Positions 57,947 through 64,000 of a stretch of DNA of 64,000 bases are shown here, piece after piece. Position 1 is the stretch's first letter; each line of letters opens with the position of its first letter. A model generated the notes under the pieces. The model saw only the letters and a list, made by a program, of their open reading frames with translations, searched no databases and was not told the DNA's origin. Source of the DNA: Mesorhizobium helmanticense. GTDB lineage: Bacteria > Pseudomonadota > Alphaproteobacteria > Rhizobiales > Rhizobiaceae. The DNA lies in NCBI RefSeq assembly GCF_003034915.1, contig NZ_PZJX01000053.1, positions 62,001 to 126,000 of the forward strand. The letters run 5' to 3'. The position numbers and the translations under genes are program-made.

Positions 57947-60136
57947 ATGGACGCGCAAACCTTTGGCGCTTTCCTGTTGTGGCTGATCATTGCCGCGGTC
58001 GTCGTGGTGATCGCCGTCTACATCTTGCGCTGGCTCTATCGCCGCTCGACCAAGGAGACGGCGTTCGTCCGCACCGGCTTCATGGGCGAGAAGGTGGTGG
58101 TGAATGGCGGCGCCTTCGTCATTCCGGTGCTGCACGAGATCACCCCGGTCAACATGAACGTGCTGCGCATCGAGGTGCGCCGCGAGGATGGTTTTGCGTT
58201 GATCACCAAAAACCGTATGCGCGTCGATCTGATCGCCGAGTTCTTCGTCCGCGTCGGCGCCAGCCGTGAGTTGGTCGCCGCCGCCGCGCAGACGCTTGGC
58301 CGTCGCACGCTGCAGCCCGACAGCCTGCGCGAATTGCTGGAAGGCAAGTTTGCCGGCGCCCTGCGGACCGTCGCCGCACAGATGACGCTGGAAGAGATGC
58401 ATGAACTGCGCGGCGACTATGCCGCCAAGGTGCGCAGGCTCGCCGAGGAATCGCTCGCCGCCAACGGTCTTGAGCTGGAGAGCGTCGCCATCGTCGATCT
58501 CGACCAGACAAGCCTCGAATATTTCGACCCGTCCAACGCGTTCGATGCCGAAGGCCTGACGCAACTGACGGAATCGATCGAGACCCGTCGCCGGATGCGC
58601 AACGAGATTGAACAGCGCACGCTGGTCGACATCCGCAACCAGAATCTCGACACCCAGCGAAAGGTGCTGGAGATCGACCGCGACAGCGAATATGCCCGCT
58701 TGGAGCAGGAGCGCGAGGTCGAAATCCGCCGTGCCGCCCAACGCTCCGAGCTCGCCATCGATCGCGCGCTGCGCGACCAGGAATCGGAACAGGCGCAGCT
58801 TTCGTCGCGCGAAGCCGTCGAGAAGTCGCGCCTCAACCAGGAGCGCAACATCACCGAGGAGCGCATCAAGAGCGAGGAGGACACGCAGCGCCGAGAGATC
58901 GCTCGCCGCCGGTCGCTCGACGAGACCGAGATGAAGATGCGCGAGCTGACCGAGCGCGAGCAGATCGCGCTTGAACTGTCGCTGGAAAGGGCCCGCATCG
59001 AGCGCGAGGGCACGCAGAGCCAGCTCGAGATCGAGCGCAGGAAACTGCTCGAGGTCGCCGAACTGGAGCGCCAGATCGCCTTGGCCGAAAAGGCGCTGGA
59101 AGTGACCAAGGCCGAGGCGGAGAAGCGCCGCGCCGAGATCGTCGAGAACCAGGCGACCGAGACGGCGCGGATTGCCCAGGATCGCGCCATCGACGAGGTC
59201 AGGATTGCAAGGGAGCGTCATCTCGAAGCACTGCAGATCGCCAAACGTCAGGCCTTCGAGGAAGCCGAGATTTCGGCTGGCGAAGAGGTCGAACGCGCCC
59301 GCATCACCACCGAACGCGGCATCGAGGAAGCGCGCTTGATCAAGGATCGCGATATCAGGCAGCTTGGCGTCGATCGCGACCAGAAGATCGAAATTGCCGA
59401 GATCCAGAAGGCGATCGATATCGCCAAGAAGACGCAGGAACGGTCTTCGGCGATCGCGGCTTCCGAAGCCGTGCGTGCCAAGGCCGTCCAGGCCGAGGAG
59501 CAGGCCTTCACCGCCCGCGAGCGCGAGATCGCCGAACGCCGCAAGCTGACCGACCTGATCGGCGCGCAGCGCGAGGCCGAGCGTGACGCCTTGCGCATCG
59601 TTTCAGCCGCCGATGCCGAGATGAAGGCGGCGAAGAGCCTCGCGGAAGCACAGAAGATCGCCGCGGTCGCCTCGGCGGAATCGGAGAAGATCCACGCCCT
59701 TGCCGCGGCCCAGCGCTACGAGGTCGACGCAGCCGGCCATCGCCAACTCAACGAGGCCGAGAACATTCTTTCCGAGGGCGCGCGGGCCGGTCGCTTGCGC
59801 GGCAAATTGCTCGATCACATGGAAGGCATCATCCGCGAAAGCGTCAAGCCGATGGAGAAGATCGAGGGCATCAAGATCCTGCATGTCGACGGCATCAATG
59901 GTGGCAATGGCGGCAACCGCAATGTCACTGACGAAGTCATTGACTCGGCGCTGCGCTACCGGGTGCAGGCGCCGATGATCGACAATCTGATGAAGGAGAT
60001 CGGCATTGAGGGCGGCTCGCTCGGTCGCATGACCGACGTGCTGCGCGACGCCAAGGATATAGCCAGCCTGACCCGTGACAAGAAGAGCAAGGGCAAGACG
60101 GGTAAGGAAGTTGATGATGACGATCGCGACCGCTGA
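57947..60136 (+). CDS. SPFH/flotillin-family membrane scaffold protein
   Basis: A 729-residue flotillin-like protein. One N-terminal transmembrane helix (about 8-29, AFLLWLIIAAVVVVIAVYIL) is followed by the SPFH domain (TAFVRTGFMGEKVVVNGGAF, MNVLRIEVRREDGFALITKN, FFVRVGASRELVAAAAQTL). Residues ~220-600 are one long charged coiled coil rich in Glu, Arg and Ala (EREVEIRRAAQRSELAIDRA and the like). A flotillin-type tail ends in a basic-acidic stretch (KKSKGKTGKEVDDDDRDR). GGGAGG precedes the ATG. It is 89 bp after the fusion ABC gene, in the same direction. Flotillins organise membrane microdomains; here it might hold the transporter or the downstream enzymes. Confidence 0.9.
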   Translation: MDAQTFGAFLLWLIIAAVVVVIAVYILRWLYRRSTKETAFVRTGFMGEKVVVNGGAFVIPVLHEITPVNMNVLRIEVRREDGFALITKNRMRVDLIAEFFVRVGASRELVAAAAQTLGRRTLQPDSLRELLEGKFAGALRTVAAQMTLEEMHELRGDYAAKVRRLAEESLAANGLELESVAIVDLDQTSLEYFDPSNAFDAEGLTQLTESIETRRRMRNEIEQRTLVDIRNQNLDTQRKVLEIDRDSEYARLEQEREVEIRRAAQRSELAIDRALRDQESEQAQLSSREAVEKSRLNQERNITEERIKSEEDTQRREIARRRSLDETEMKMRELTEREQIALELSLERARIEREGTQSQLEIERRKLLEVAELERQIALAEKALEVTKAEAEKRRAEIVENQATETARIAQDRAIDEVRIARERHLEALQIAKRQAFEEAEISAGEEVERARITTERGIEEARLIKDRDIRQLGVDRDQKIEIAEIQKAIDIAKKTQERSSAIAASEAVRAKAVQAEEQAFTAREREIAERRKLTDLIGAQREAERDALRIVSAADAEMKAAKSLAEAQKIAAVASAESEKIHALAAAQRYEVDAAGHRQLNEAENILSEGARAGRLRGKLLDHMEGIIRESVKPMEKIEGIKILHVDGINGGNGGNRNVTDEVIDSALRYRVQAPMIDNLMKEIGIEGGSLGRMTDVLRDAKDIASLTRDKKSKGKTGKEVDDDDRDR

Positions 60137-60184
60137 GGCAATCGTGTTCCGTCGCGTTTCTCGCCCGATCCTCGGCTTCCAAGC

Positions 60185-60622
60185 ATGACCAAGGTCTATG
60201 TATCCTCGGTCATTCCCGCACCAGCGGCGGAAGTCTGGAAGCTCGTCCGCAACTTCAATGGCTTGCCGGGCTGGGCGCCGTTCGTTGCCGAAAGCCGCAT
60301 CGAGCAGAATGCGCAAGCCGACCAGATCGGTTGTATCAGAAGTTTCACGCTGAAGGACGGCGGACGAATCCGCGAAAGGCTGTTGGCGCTTTCCGACTAC
60401 GACCTGTCCTGCAGCTACGCGATCCTGGAAAGCCCGATGGCGGTGGAGAACTATGTCGCAACCCTGTCGCTGACGCCGATCACCGACGGCAATCTGACGC
60501 TCGCCGAATGGCAAGCGGAGTTCGACTGCGCGCCCGACCGCGAGGCGACGCTGATGCAGCAGATCGGCACCGGCGTGTTCCAGACTGCCCTCACCGCACT
60601 GAAAAACCGGTTCGGGCGTTGA
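60185..60622 (+). CDS. SRPBCC family protein (polyketide cyclase/START-like fold)
   Basis: A 145-residue single-domain SRPBCC protein. The opening KVYVSSVIPAPAAEVWKLVR and NGLPGWAPFVAESRIE are typical, with a hydrophobic pocket strand pattern (SYAILESPMAVENYVATLSL) and the C-terminal helix (MQQIGTGVFQTALTALKNRF). It is clearly a paralogue of the N-terminal half of the next protein. It lies 48 bp after the flotillin gene and 9 bp before the fusion gene. Such domains bind hydrophobic ligands and can act as cyclase, dehydratase or chaperone; the ligand is unknown. Confidence 0.88.
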   Translation: MTKVYVSSVIPAPAAEVWKLVRNFNGLPGWAPFVAESRIEQNAQADQIGCIRSFTLKDGGRIRERLLALSDYDLSCSYAILESPMAVENYVATLSLTPITDGNLTLAEWQAEFDCAPDREATLMQQIGTGVFQTALTALKNRFGR

Positions 60623-60631
60623 CAACGGCCA

Positions 60632-62152
60632 ATGGTCAGGGTTTTCCAGAGCACGATCATCGATGCGCCGATCGACCAGGTCTGGGCGATCCTGCGCGAT
60701 TTCAACGGCCATGACCGCTGGCACCCTGCGATTGCCTTCAGCGAGATCGAGGGCGACGATCCGATCGATGCCGTCGGCTCGGTGCGCCATTTCCGACTGG
60801 CCGACGGCGGCGAGTTGCGTGAACAATTGCTGGCGTTGTCCGACAAGGACCGGCGGCTCAGCTATTGCCTGCTCGAAGCGCCCGTTCCCTTGATGGGCTA
60901 TGTCGCCTCGGTGCGGCTGAAACCGGTGACCGACGGTAACGCGACCTTCTGGGAATGGCGCTCGGAGTTCAATCCGCCGGCGCATCGGCGCGACGAACTG
61001 GTCAAGCTGGTCACTGAAGGCATCTATCAGGCCGGCTTCGCGGCCGTGCGCACTCTTCTACGAGGCCGAAGCGTGGGCTCGCCGATCGATGCGAGACCTT
61101 CCCAGGCGGTTGCCGCTCCTGCGCCATCGGTAAGCGTGCCGCGCGTCCTGCCAACGGTCACTCCAGGTCAGGCCGCAACGACCAGGGCGATCGTTGTCGA
61201 GCGCTATGGCGGACCGGAAGAGCTGCAGCTCAGGGAAATTGGACTGCCACAGCCGACACCGAACGAAGTGCAGATCCGCCATACGGTGATCGGCGTCAAT
61301 TTCATCGACGTCTATTGCCGCACCGGCTATTTCGACCTTCTGCAGCCGCCTGGCGTGCCGGGTATGGAGGCCGCCGGCGTCATCGAGGCGGTTGGGTCGG
61401 CGGTGTCGGGCTTCTCTGTCGGCGACCGTGTCGCCTATGCGTGTCCGCCGGTCGGCGCCTATTGCGAGCGGCGCAATATGGTGCCTGATCTTTTGGTCCA
61501 GCTCTCTGATGATATCTCCGATGACATTGCCGCCGCCGGACTGCTCAAAGGCATCGCCGCGAGTTTTCTGCTGCACGACGTCCATGTTGTCCGTCCGGGC
61601 GAGATCGTCCTCATCCATGCCGCCGCCGGCGGCGTCGGCCAATTGCTGGTGCAATGGGCCCGCTATCTCGGAGCAACGGTCATTGCGACGGTGTCGAGCG
61701 ACGACAAGGCGCGGATCGTCGAACGTCTCGGTGCTCATCACGTCATCGTCTATTCGCGAGAGAATTTCGCCGAGGCCGTCATGCGATTGACTGGCGGCGC
61801 CGGCGCGGATGTCGCCTATGACGCTGTCGGCAACGATACCTTCGGTGGGTCGCTGGCGGCGCTCGGGATACGAGGCCATCTCGTCAGTTTCGGCCAGGCT
61901 TCCGGCCCGGTCGGCAACTGGGACATCGGTCGGTTCTCTTCGAAGTCCGTCACGATTTCCCGGCCGAACTACGCCCATTATACGGACACGCCGCAGAAGC
62001 TTGCTCCGCAATTGAACCGGTTCTTTGCCGCGCTGCGACAGGGGGTTATCAAGGTCGAGCCTCCGAGGCACTACGATCTGGCAGCGGCGTCGGAGGCCCA
62101 TCGCGATCTGGAGTCTCGACAAACGACCGGCGCGCTGGTGCTAACAGTGTGA
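60632..62152 (+). CDS. Fusion: SRPBCC domain + quinone oxidoreductase (zinc-independent MDR)
   Basis: A 506-residue fusion. Residues 1-~145 are an SRPBCC domain (VFQSTIIDAPIDQVWAILRD, NGHDRWHPAIAFSEIEGDD) parallel to the preceding gene. An Ala/Pro/Val-rich linker (about 150-185) leads to a full QOR-type medium-chain dehydrogenase: VVERYGGPEELQLREIGLPQ, VIGVNFIDVYCRTGYFD, GMEAAGVIEAVGSAVSGF and the NADPH loop HAAAGGVGQLLVQWARYLGA near 328-350, then YDAVGNDTFGGSLAAL. Structural-zinc cysteines are absent, as in QOR proteins. The start has a weak ribosome-binding site. It is the last gene of the module. Confidence 0.9.
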   Translation: MVRVFQSTIIDAPIDQVWAILRDFNGHDRWHPAIAFSEIEGDDPIDAVGSVRHFRLADGGELREQLLALSDKDRRLSYCLLEAPVPLMGYVASVRLKPVTDGNATFWEWRSEFNPPAHRRDELVKLVTEGIYQAGFAAVRTLLRGRSVGSPIDARPSQAVAAPAPSVSVPRVLPTVTPGQAATTRAIVVERYGGPEELQLREIGLPQPTPNEVQIRHTVIGVNFIDVYCRTGYFDLLQPPGVPGMEAAGVIEAVGSAVSGFSVGDRVAYACPPVGAYCERRNMVPDLLVQLSDDISDDIAAAGLLKGIAASFLLHDVHVVRPGEIVLIHAAAGGVGQLLVQWARYLGATVIATVSSDDKARIVERLGAHHVIVYSRENFAEAVMRLTGGAGADVAYDAVGNDTFGGSLAALGIRGHLVSFGQASGPVGNWDIGRFSSKSVTISRPNYAHYTDTPQKLAPQLNRFFAALRQGVIKVEPPRHYDLAAASEAHRDLESRQTTGALVLTV

Positions 62153-62487
62153 GACGAGTTGCCACAATCGGAGCGCCCAGCCGCGTCGACAAATCTTGCG
62201 GTTGCTGTCGTCACTATCCATTTCGAGACCTCTGAGAATGGCCGCTGTCGGCGTATCCCCGACCTGCCGCTTGCGCTGGCAAGGTCCGCTTCTGGAGAAC
62301 GATGGCCGGCAATGCTGAAGGGTTTCGGGTGGTGCCGTCAGTCGTACGAGACGAAGCCCCTAAATCGGGACATTTTGGGCCTTGGAGCGGCCGTCTCCGC
62401 CAAGCGTTGCCGCGAAGTACCGCTAACCTACGGAACTATCGACACTATTCTGAGACGGTCGAAAAGTCGCCAAAACTGGCGGACTGG
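62153..62487. other. Intergenic stretch before the tRNA, no gene recognised
   Basis: 335 bp between the fusion oxidoreductase stop and the tRNA 3' end. No gene, terminator or integrase relic was recognised. A frame that runs through the tRNA region is an artefact and is not listed as a gene. Confidence 0.5.
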
Positions 62488-62504
62488 ATGGTGGGCCCGG
62501 AGGG
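62488..62504 (+). repeat. 17-bp direct repeat at the tRNA 3' end (candidate attachment site)
   Basis: Identical to 47130-47146. It spans one base outside the CCA end, the whole 3' acceptor strand and five bases of the T-stem of the tRNA on the minus strand. Integrases of genomic islands commonly use the 3' end of a tRNA gene as attachment core. Confidence 0.7.
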
Positions 62505-62564
62505 ACTCGAACCCCCAACCAAGCGGTTATGAGCCGCCGGCTCTAACCATTGAGCTACAGGCCC
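62489..62564 (-). tRNA. tRNA with CAU anticodon (probably tRNA-Ile2, k2CAU; alternatively elongator tRNA-Met)
   Basis: The minus strand folds as a complete cloverleaf: acceptor GGGCCTG/CGGGCCC, D-stem AGCTC, anticodon stem GGCGG/CCGCT with loop CTCATAA (anticodon CAT), T-arm GGGGG-TTCGAGT-CCCTC, A73 and an encoded CCA. C4-G69 and C5-G68 plus the CGCTTGGT region resemble tRNA-Ile2, whose C34 is modified to lysidine by TilS, rather than elongator tRNA-Met. An initiator tRNA is excluded by the paired first base and the absence of the three G-C anticodon-stem pairs. Confidence 0.93.
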
Positions 62565-62657
62565 CACACGCGGCTGGATTAATGTTTTTCCCCGAGCCGC
62601 ACAAGGCCTTCCAGGTGGGGTAGCCGAGATTGCCCAAATCAGCCCATATTCGCGCAT

Positions 62658-62698
62658 TAGAGCGGCGTGCGTCCAATTGGACGAGTAAGTACGCTCTA
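62658..62698. repeat. Rhizobial nested palindromic element
   Basis: A 41-bp element with outer arms tagagcg (62658-62664) and cgctcta (62692-62698) around a perfect 14-bp palindrome, cgtccaattggacg (62670-62683). This arrangement is a common intergenic repeat in Mesorhizobium. It lies between the tRNA and the SIMPL gene. Confidence 0.75.
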
Positions 62699-62788
62699 GC
62701 GCTTTGAATCTACGCATCGGGCTTTCCGGATTTTCGGGCCGATGCGGTAATCGACGAAAGCGACTGGATCGCAGACCGAGGAGTTTTC

Positions 62789-63499
62789 ATGACCAGACAT
62801 CTTTTGCCCCTGGCGCTCGCCGCCGCGATCGCTTTTCCGGCGGTGGCCGGCGCTGCCGACACGCAACCCCCGCCCCGCATCGTTGTCTCAGGCGAGGGCC
62901 AGGCGACGGTGGCCCCCGACCTGGCGTTGCTCACGCTCAGCGTCATGCGCGAAGCCAAAACCGCGCGCGCCGCGCTCGACGCCAACAATGACGCCATGGC
63001 CGCCGTGATCGCGGCGATGAAATCGTCCGGCATCAAGGACCGCGACCTGCAGACCGCGGGCATTCAGATCAACCCGCGCTACAACTACACCAACAAGCCG
63101 GATGGCAGCCAGGAGGCCGAACTCATCGCCTACCAGGTCACCAACACGCTGTCGGTGCGCGTGCGCGACGTCGACAAGACAGGCGAGATTCTGGACAAGG
63201 CGGTTTCGCTCGGCGTCAATCAGGGTGGCGGCATCACCTTCACCAATGACAACCCGGCAGCCACGGTTACCGAGGCCCGCAAGAAGGCAGTTGCCGACGC
63301 CATGGCCAAGGCCAGGACGCTGGCCGAGGCTGCCGGCGTGAGCATCGGCCGGGTTCTTGAAATCACCGACCAGAACGTCCCGCCGCCGCCGATGCCAATC
63401 AACGCCAAGGCCTTCGACGTGCAAGGGGGATCGGTTCCGGTGCAGGCCGGTGAGAATTCCTACACCGTGCAGGTCACTGTCACATTCGAGCTGAAGTGA
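62789..63499 (+). CDS. SIMPL (DUF541) domain protein, periplasmic
   Basis: A 236-residue exported protein. A signal peptide (MTRHLLPLALAAAIAFPAVA, cleavage near AGA|AD, 22) is followed by the SIMPL domain: RIVVSGEGQATVAPDLALLT, LQTAGIQINPRYNYTNKPDG, AYQVTNTLSVRVRDVDKTGE and VADAMAKARTLAEAAGVSIG. GAGGAG precedes the ATG. Family members are oxidative-stress-linked periplasmic or outer-membrane proteins (E. coli YggE is one). It is monocistronic: a strong terminator follows the stop codon by 37 bp. Confidence 0.88.
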   Translation: MTRHLLPLALAAAIAFPAVAGAADTQPPPRIVVSGEGQATVAPDLALLTLSVMREAKTARAALDANNDAMAAVIAAMKSSGIKDRDLQTAGIQINPRYNYTNKPDGSQEAELIAYQVTNTLSVRVRDVDKTGEILDKAVSLGVNQGGGITFTNDNPAATVTEARKKAVADAMAKARTLAEAAGVSIGRVLEITDQNVPPPPMPINAKAFDVQGGSVPVQAGENSYTVQVTVTFELK

Positions 63500-63536
63500 T
63501 CAGCGCTGAACGGCCTGATTGCGATTGTCGTCATGT

Positions 63537-63576
63537 AAAAAGAACCCGGAGGACAGGTCCTCCGGGTTCTTTTTTG
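63537..63576. terminator. Rho-independent terminator, bidirectional
   Basis: A 13-bp perfect stem (agaacccggagga / tcctccgggttct) with a 4-nt loop is flanked by A-rich text on the left and a run of T on the right, so it can end both the SIMPL transcript and the leftward transcript from 63737. Confidence 0.92.
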
Positions 63577-63616
63577 AGCCGCACCCTTCCGTCCTGGCGG
63601 AAAGGGGCTCCACTCC

Positions 63617-63699
63617 AGACACGACCTTCGAAGAAGGTCGTGTCTCCCGACTGATCTTCGCAGAAGATCATGTCCTCGAGCCGATCTTCGCAGAAGTTC
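63617..63699. repeat. Three hairpin repeats with exact 30-bp spacing
   Basis: Three dyads, each of type (g)a-ccttc or atcttc, three central bases, gaag, have centres at 63631, 63661 and 63691. The first is a perfect 13-bp inverted repeat (agacacgaccttc / gaaggtcgtgtct); the second is 8 bp perfect (tgatcttc/gaagatca) and the third 6 of 7. They lie in the 3' untranslated part of the leftward gene, before the shared terminator. Confidence 0.65.
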
Positions 63700-63736
63700 C
63701 CCGGCCGCTGCCGGCCGGGCAAACCTGCCTGAACGC

Positions 63737-64000
63737 CTAGCGACGGAGAATCGGGCAGCCACGCTCGTTGGCGAACACGACCACCACGCGGTCGCCATAC
63801 TGGCGGCCCGCAACCTTGACCGTGCGGCGGTTGATGTCGATGAGGCGAGCACGGCGCAAGCCCATGCGCTCCGCCTTGTTGACGGCGCGCTCCGGCGAGC
63901 AGGACCGGCGCCAGTCGCGATCGCGGCGGTGCTCGCGGCGGTAGCCGTCGTCCCCGGAATAAACGCCAACGCGGGGGTCGTTGTCGTTGCCGAAACCGAG
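63737..64000 (-). CDS. Hypothetical protein, C-terminal part (cut off by window)
   Basis: A frame of 87 codons, open to the right window edge, ends with TAG at 63737-63739. The C-terminal part reads CSPERAVNKAERMGLRRARL, IDINRRTVKVAGRQYGDRVV and FANERGCPILRR; the upstream part is Arg- and Asp-rich (DGYRREHRRDRDWRR). It resembles a short C-terminal domain of small exported rhizobial proteins of unknown function with two conserved cysteines, Cys in SCSPERA and GCPILRR. No start is in the window. Composition and codon use are coding-like, unlike the other frames here. Confidence 0.75.
   Translation of the reverse strand, partial: LGFGNDNDPRVGVYSGDDGYRREHRRDRDWRRSCSPERAVNKAERMGLRRARLIDINRRTVKVAGRQYGDRVVVVFANERGCPILRR

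Noticed and set aside
62159..62623. A 154-codon frame crossing the tRNA gene, with RRDSNPQPSGYEP-like text
   Set aside because: That peptide is the translation of tRNA DNA and is a known artefact in databases; the tRNA folds perfectly here.
63617..63699. CRISPR array
   Set aside because: Only three units, each an imperfect palindrome with almost no spacer and no cas genes.

Overview
The window looks like a chromosomal or large-replicon segment of a Rhizobiales alphaproteobacterium, most likely Mesorhizobium or a close relative. The reasons are high GC, rhizobial-style intergenic palindromes (21087-21157, 62658-62698), GGAAC-N16-CGTT-type promoters of the alphaproteobacterial general stress response, and a dense load of amine, amide and hydantoin catabolic genes with ABC and MFS transporters. 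No species can be fixed from the sequence alone.

Layout. (1) 1-2524: the 5' part of a UspA protein and a periplasmic PQQ sugar dehydrogenase. (2) 2716-22675: an amine and amino-acid catabolic block. A HisC-like aminotransferase and a PuuE-like allantoinase are followed by a leftward unit (LysR, solute-binding protein, DMGDH-like oxidase, SMP-30) and a divergent rightward operon (MmgE/PrpD, soxBDAG, DapA-like, hydroxyacid dehydrogenase, MttB-like, D-aminoacylase). (3) 22660-29809: a leftward hydantoin-type operon (RidA, hydantoinase, D-carbamoylase, FrhB-like iron-sulfur protein, DAO oxidase, M20 hydrolase, cysteine hydrolase). (4) 30114-36260: a rightward operon (MFS transporter, two SDRs, an epimerase-like SDR, a second PuuE, an unusual amidohydrolase). 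Blocks 2-4 share cyclic-amide, N-carbamoyl and N-methyl chemistry, and two of the promoters share a 32-bp element. (5) 36533-39860: an ECF sigma/anti-sigma pair with a YncE-like beta-propeller and a DUF305 protein. (6) 40560-44471: a stress unit (DUF4142, 17M-like, KatE) behind an EcfG-like promoter. (7) 44510-47146: a PHB-depolymerase-type esterase, then a gene-poor, decayed stretch with strong hairpins, an EcfG-like promoter with a small ORF, and a LigD relic. (8) 47509-62152: a GntR-regulated catabolic and transport module (FAH-family protein, alpha/beta hydrolase, amidohydrolase, complete LIV-type ABC transporter with a LivF-Tm-1 fusion, flotillin, SRPBCC, SRPBCC-quinone oxidoreductase fusion). 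(9) 62489-64000: a tRNA-CAU, a SIMPL protein, a strong terminator and a cut-off CDS.

The most striking structural signal is a 17-bp exact direct repeat of the 3' end of the tRNA gene (62488-62504) at 47130-47146. It brackets module 8 almost exactly, so the module has the form of a 15.4-kb tRNA-site island, although no integrase is seen inside it. The most unusual proteins in the window are in that module: an ABC ATPase fused to a Tm-1-like (UPF0261) domain, and an SRPBCC domain fused to a quinone oxidoreductase. No CRISPR array, rRNA gene or intact transposase was seen.
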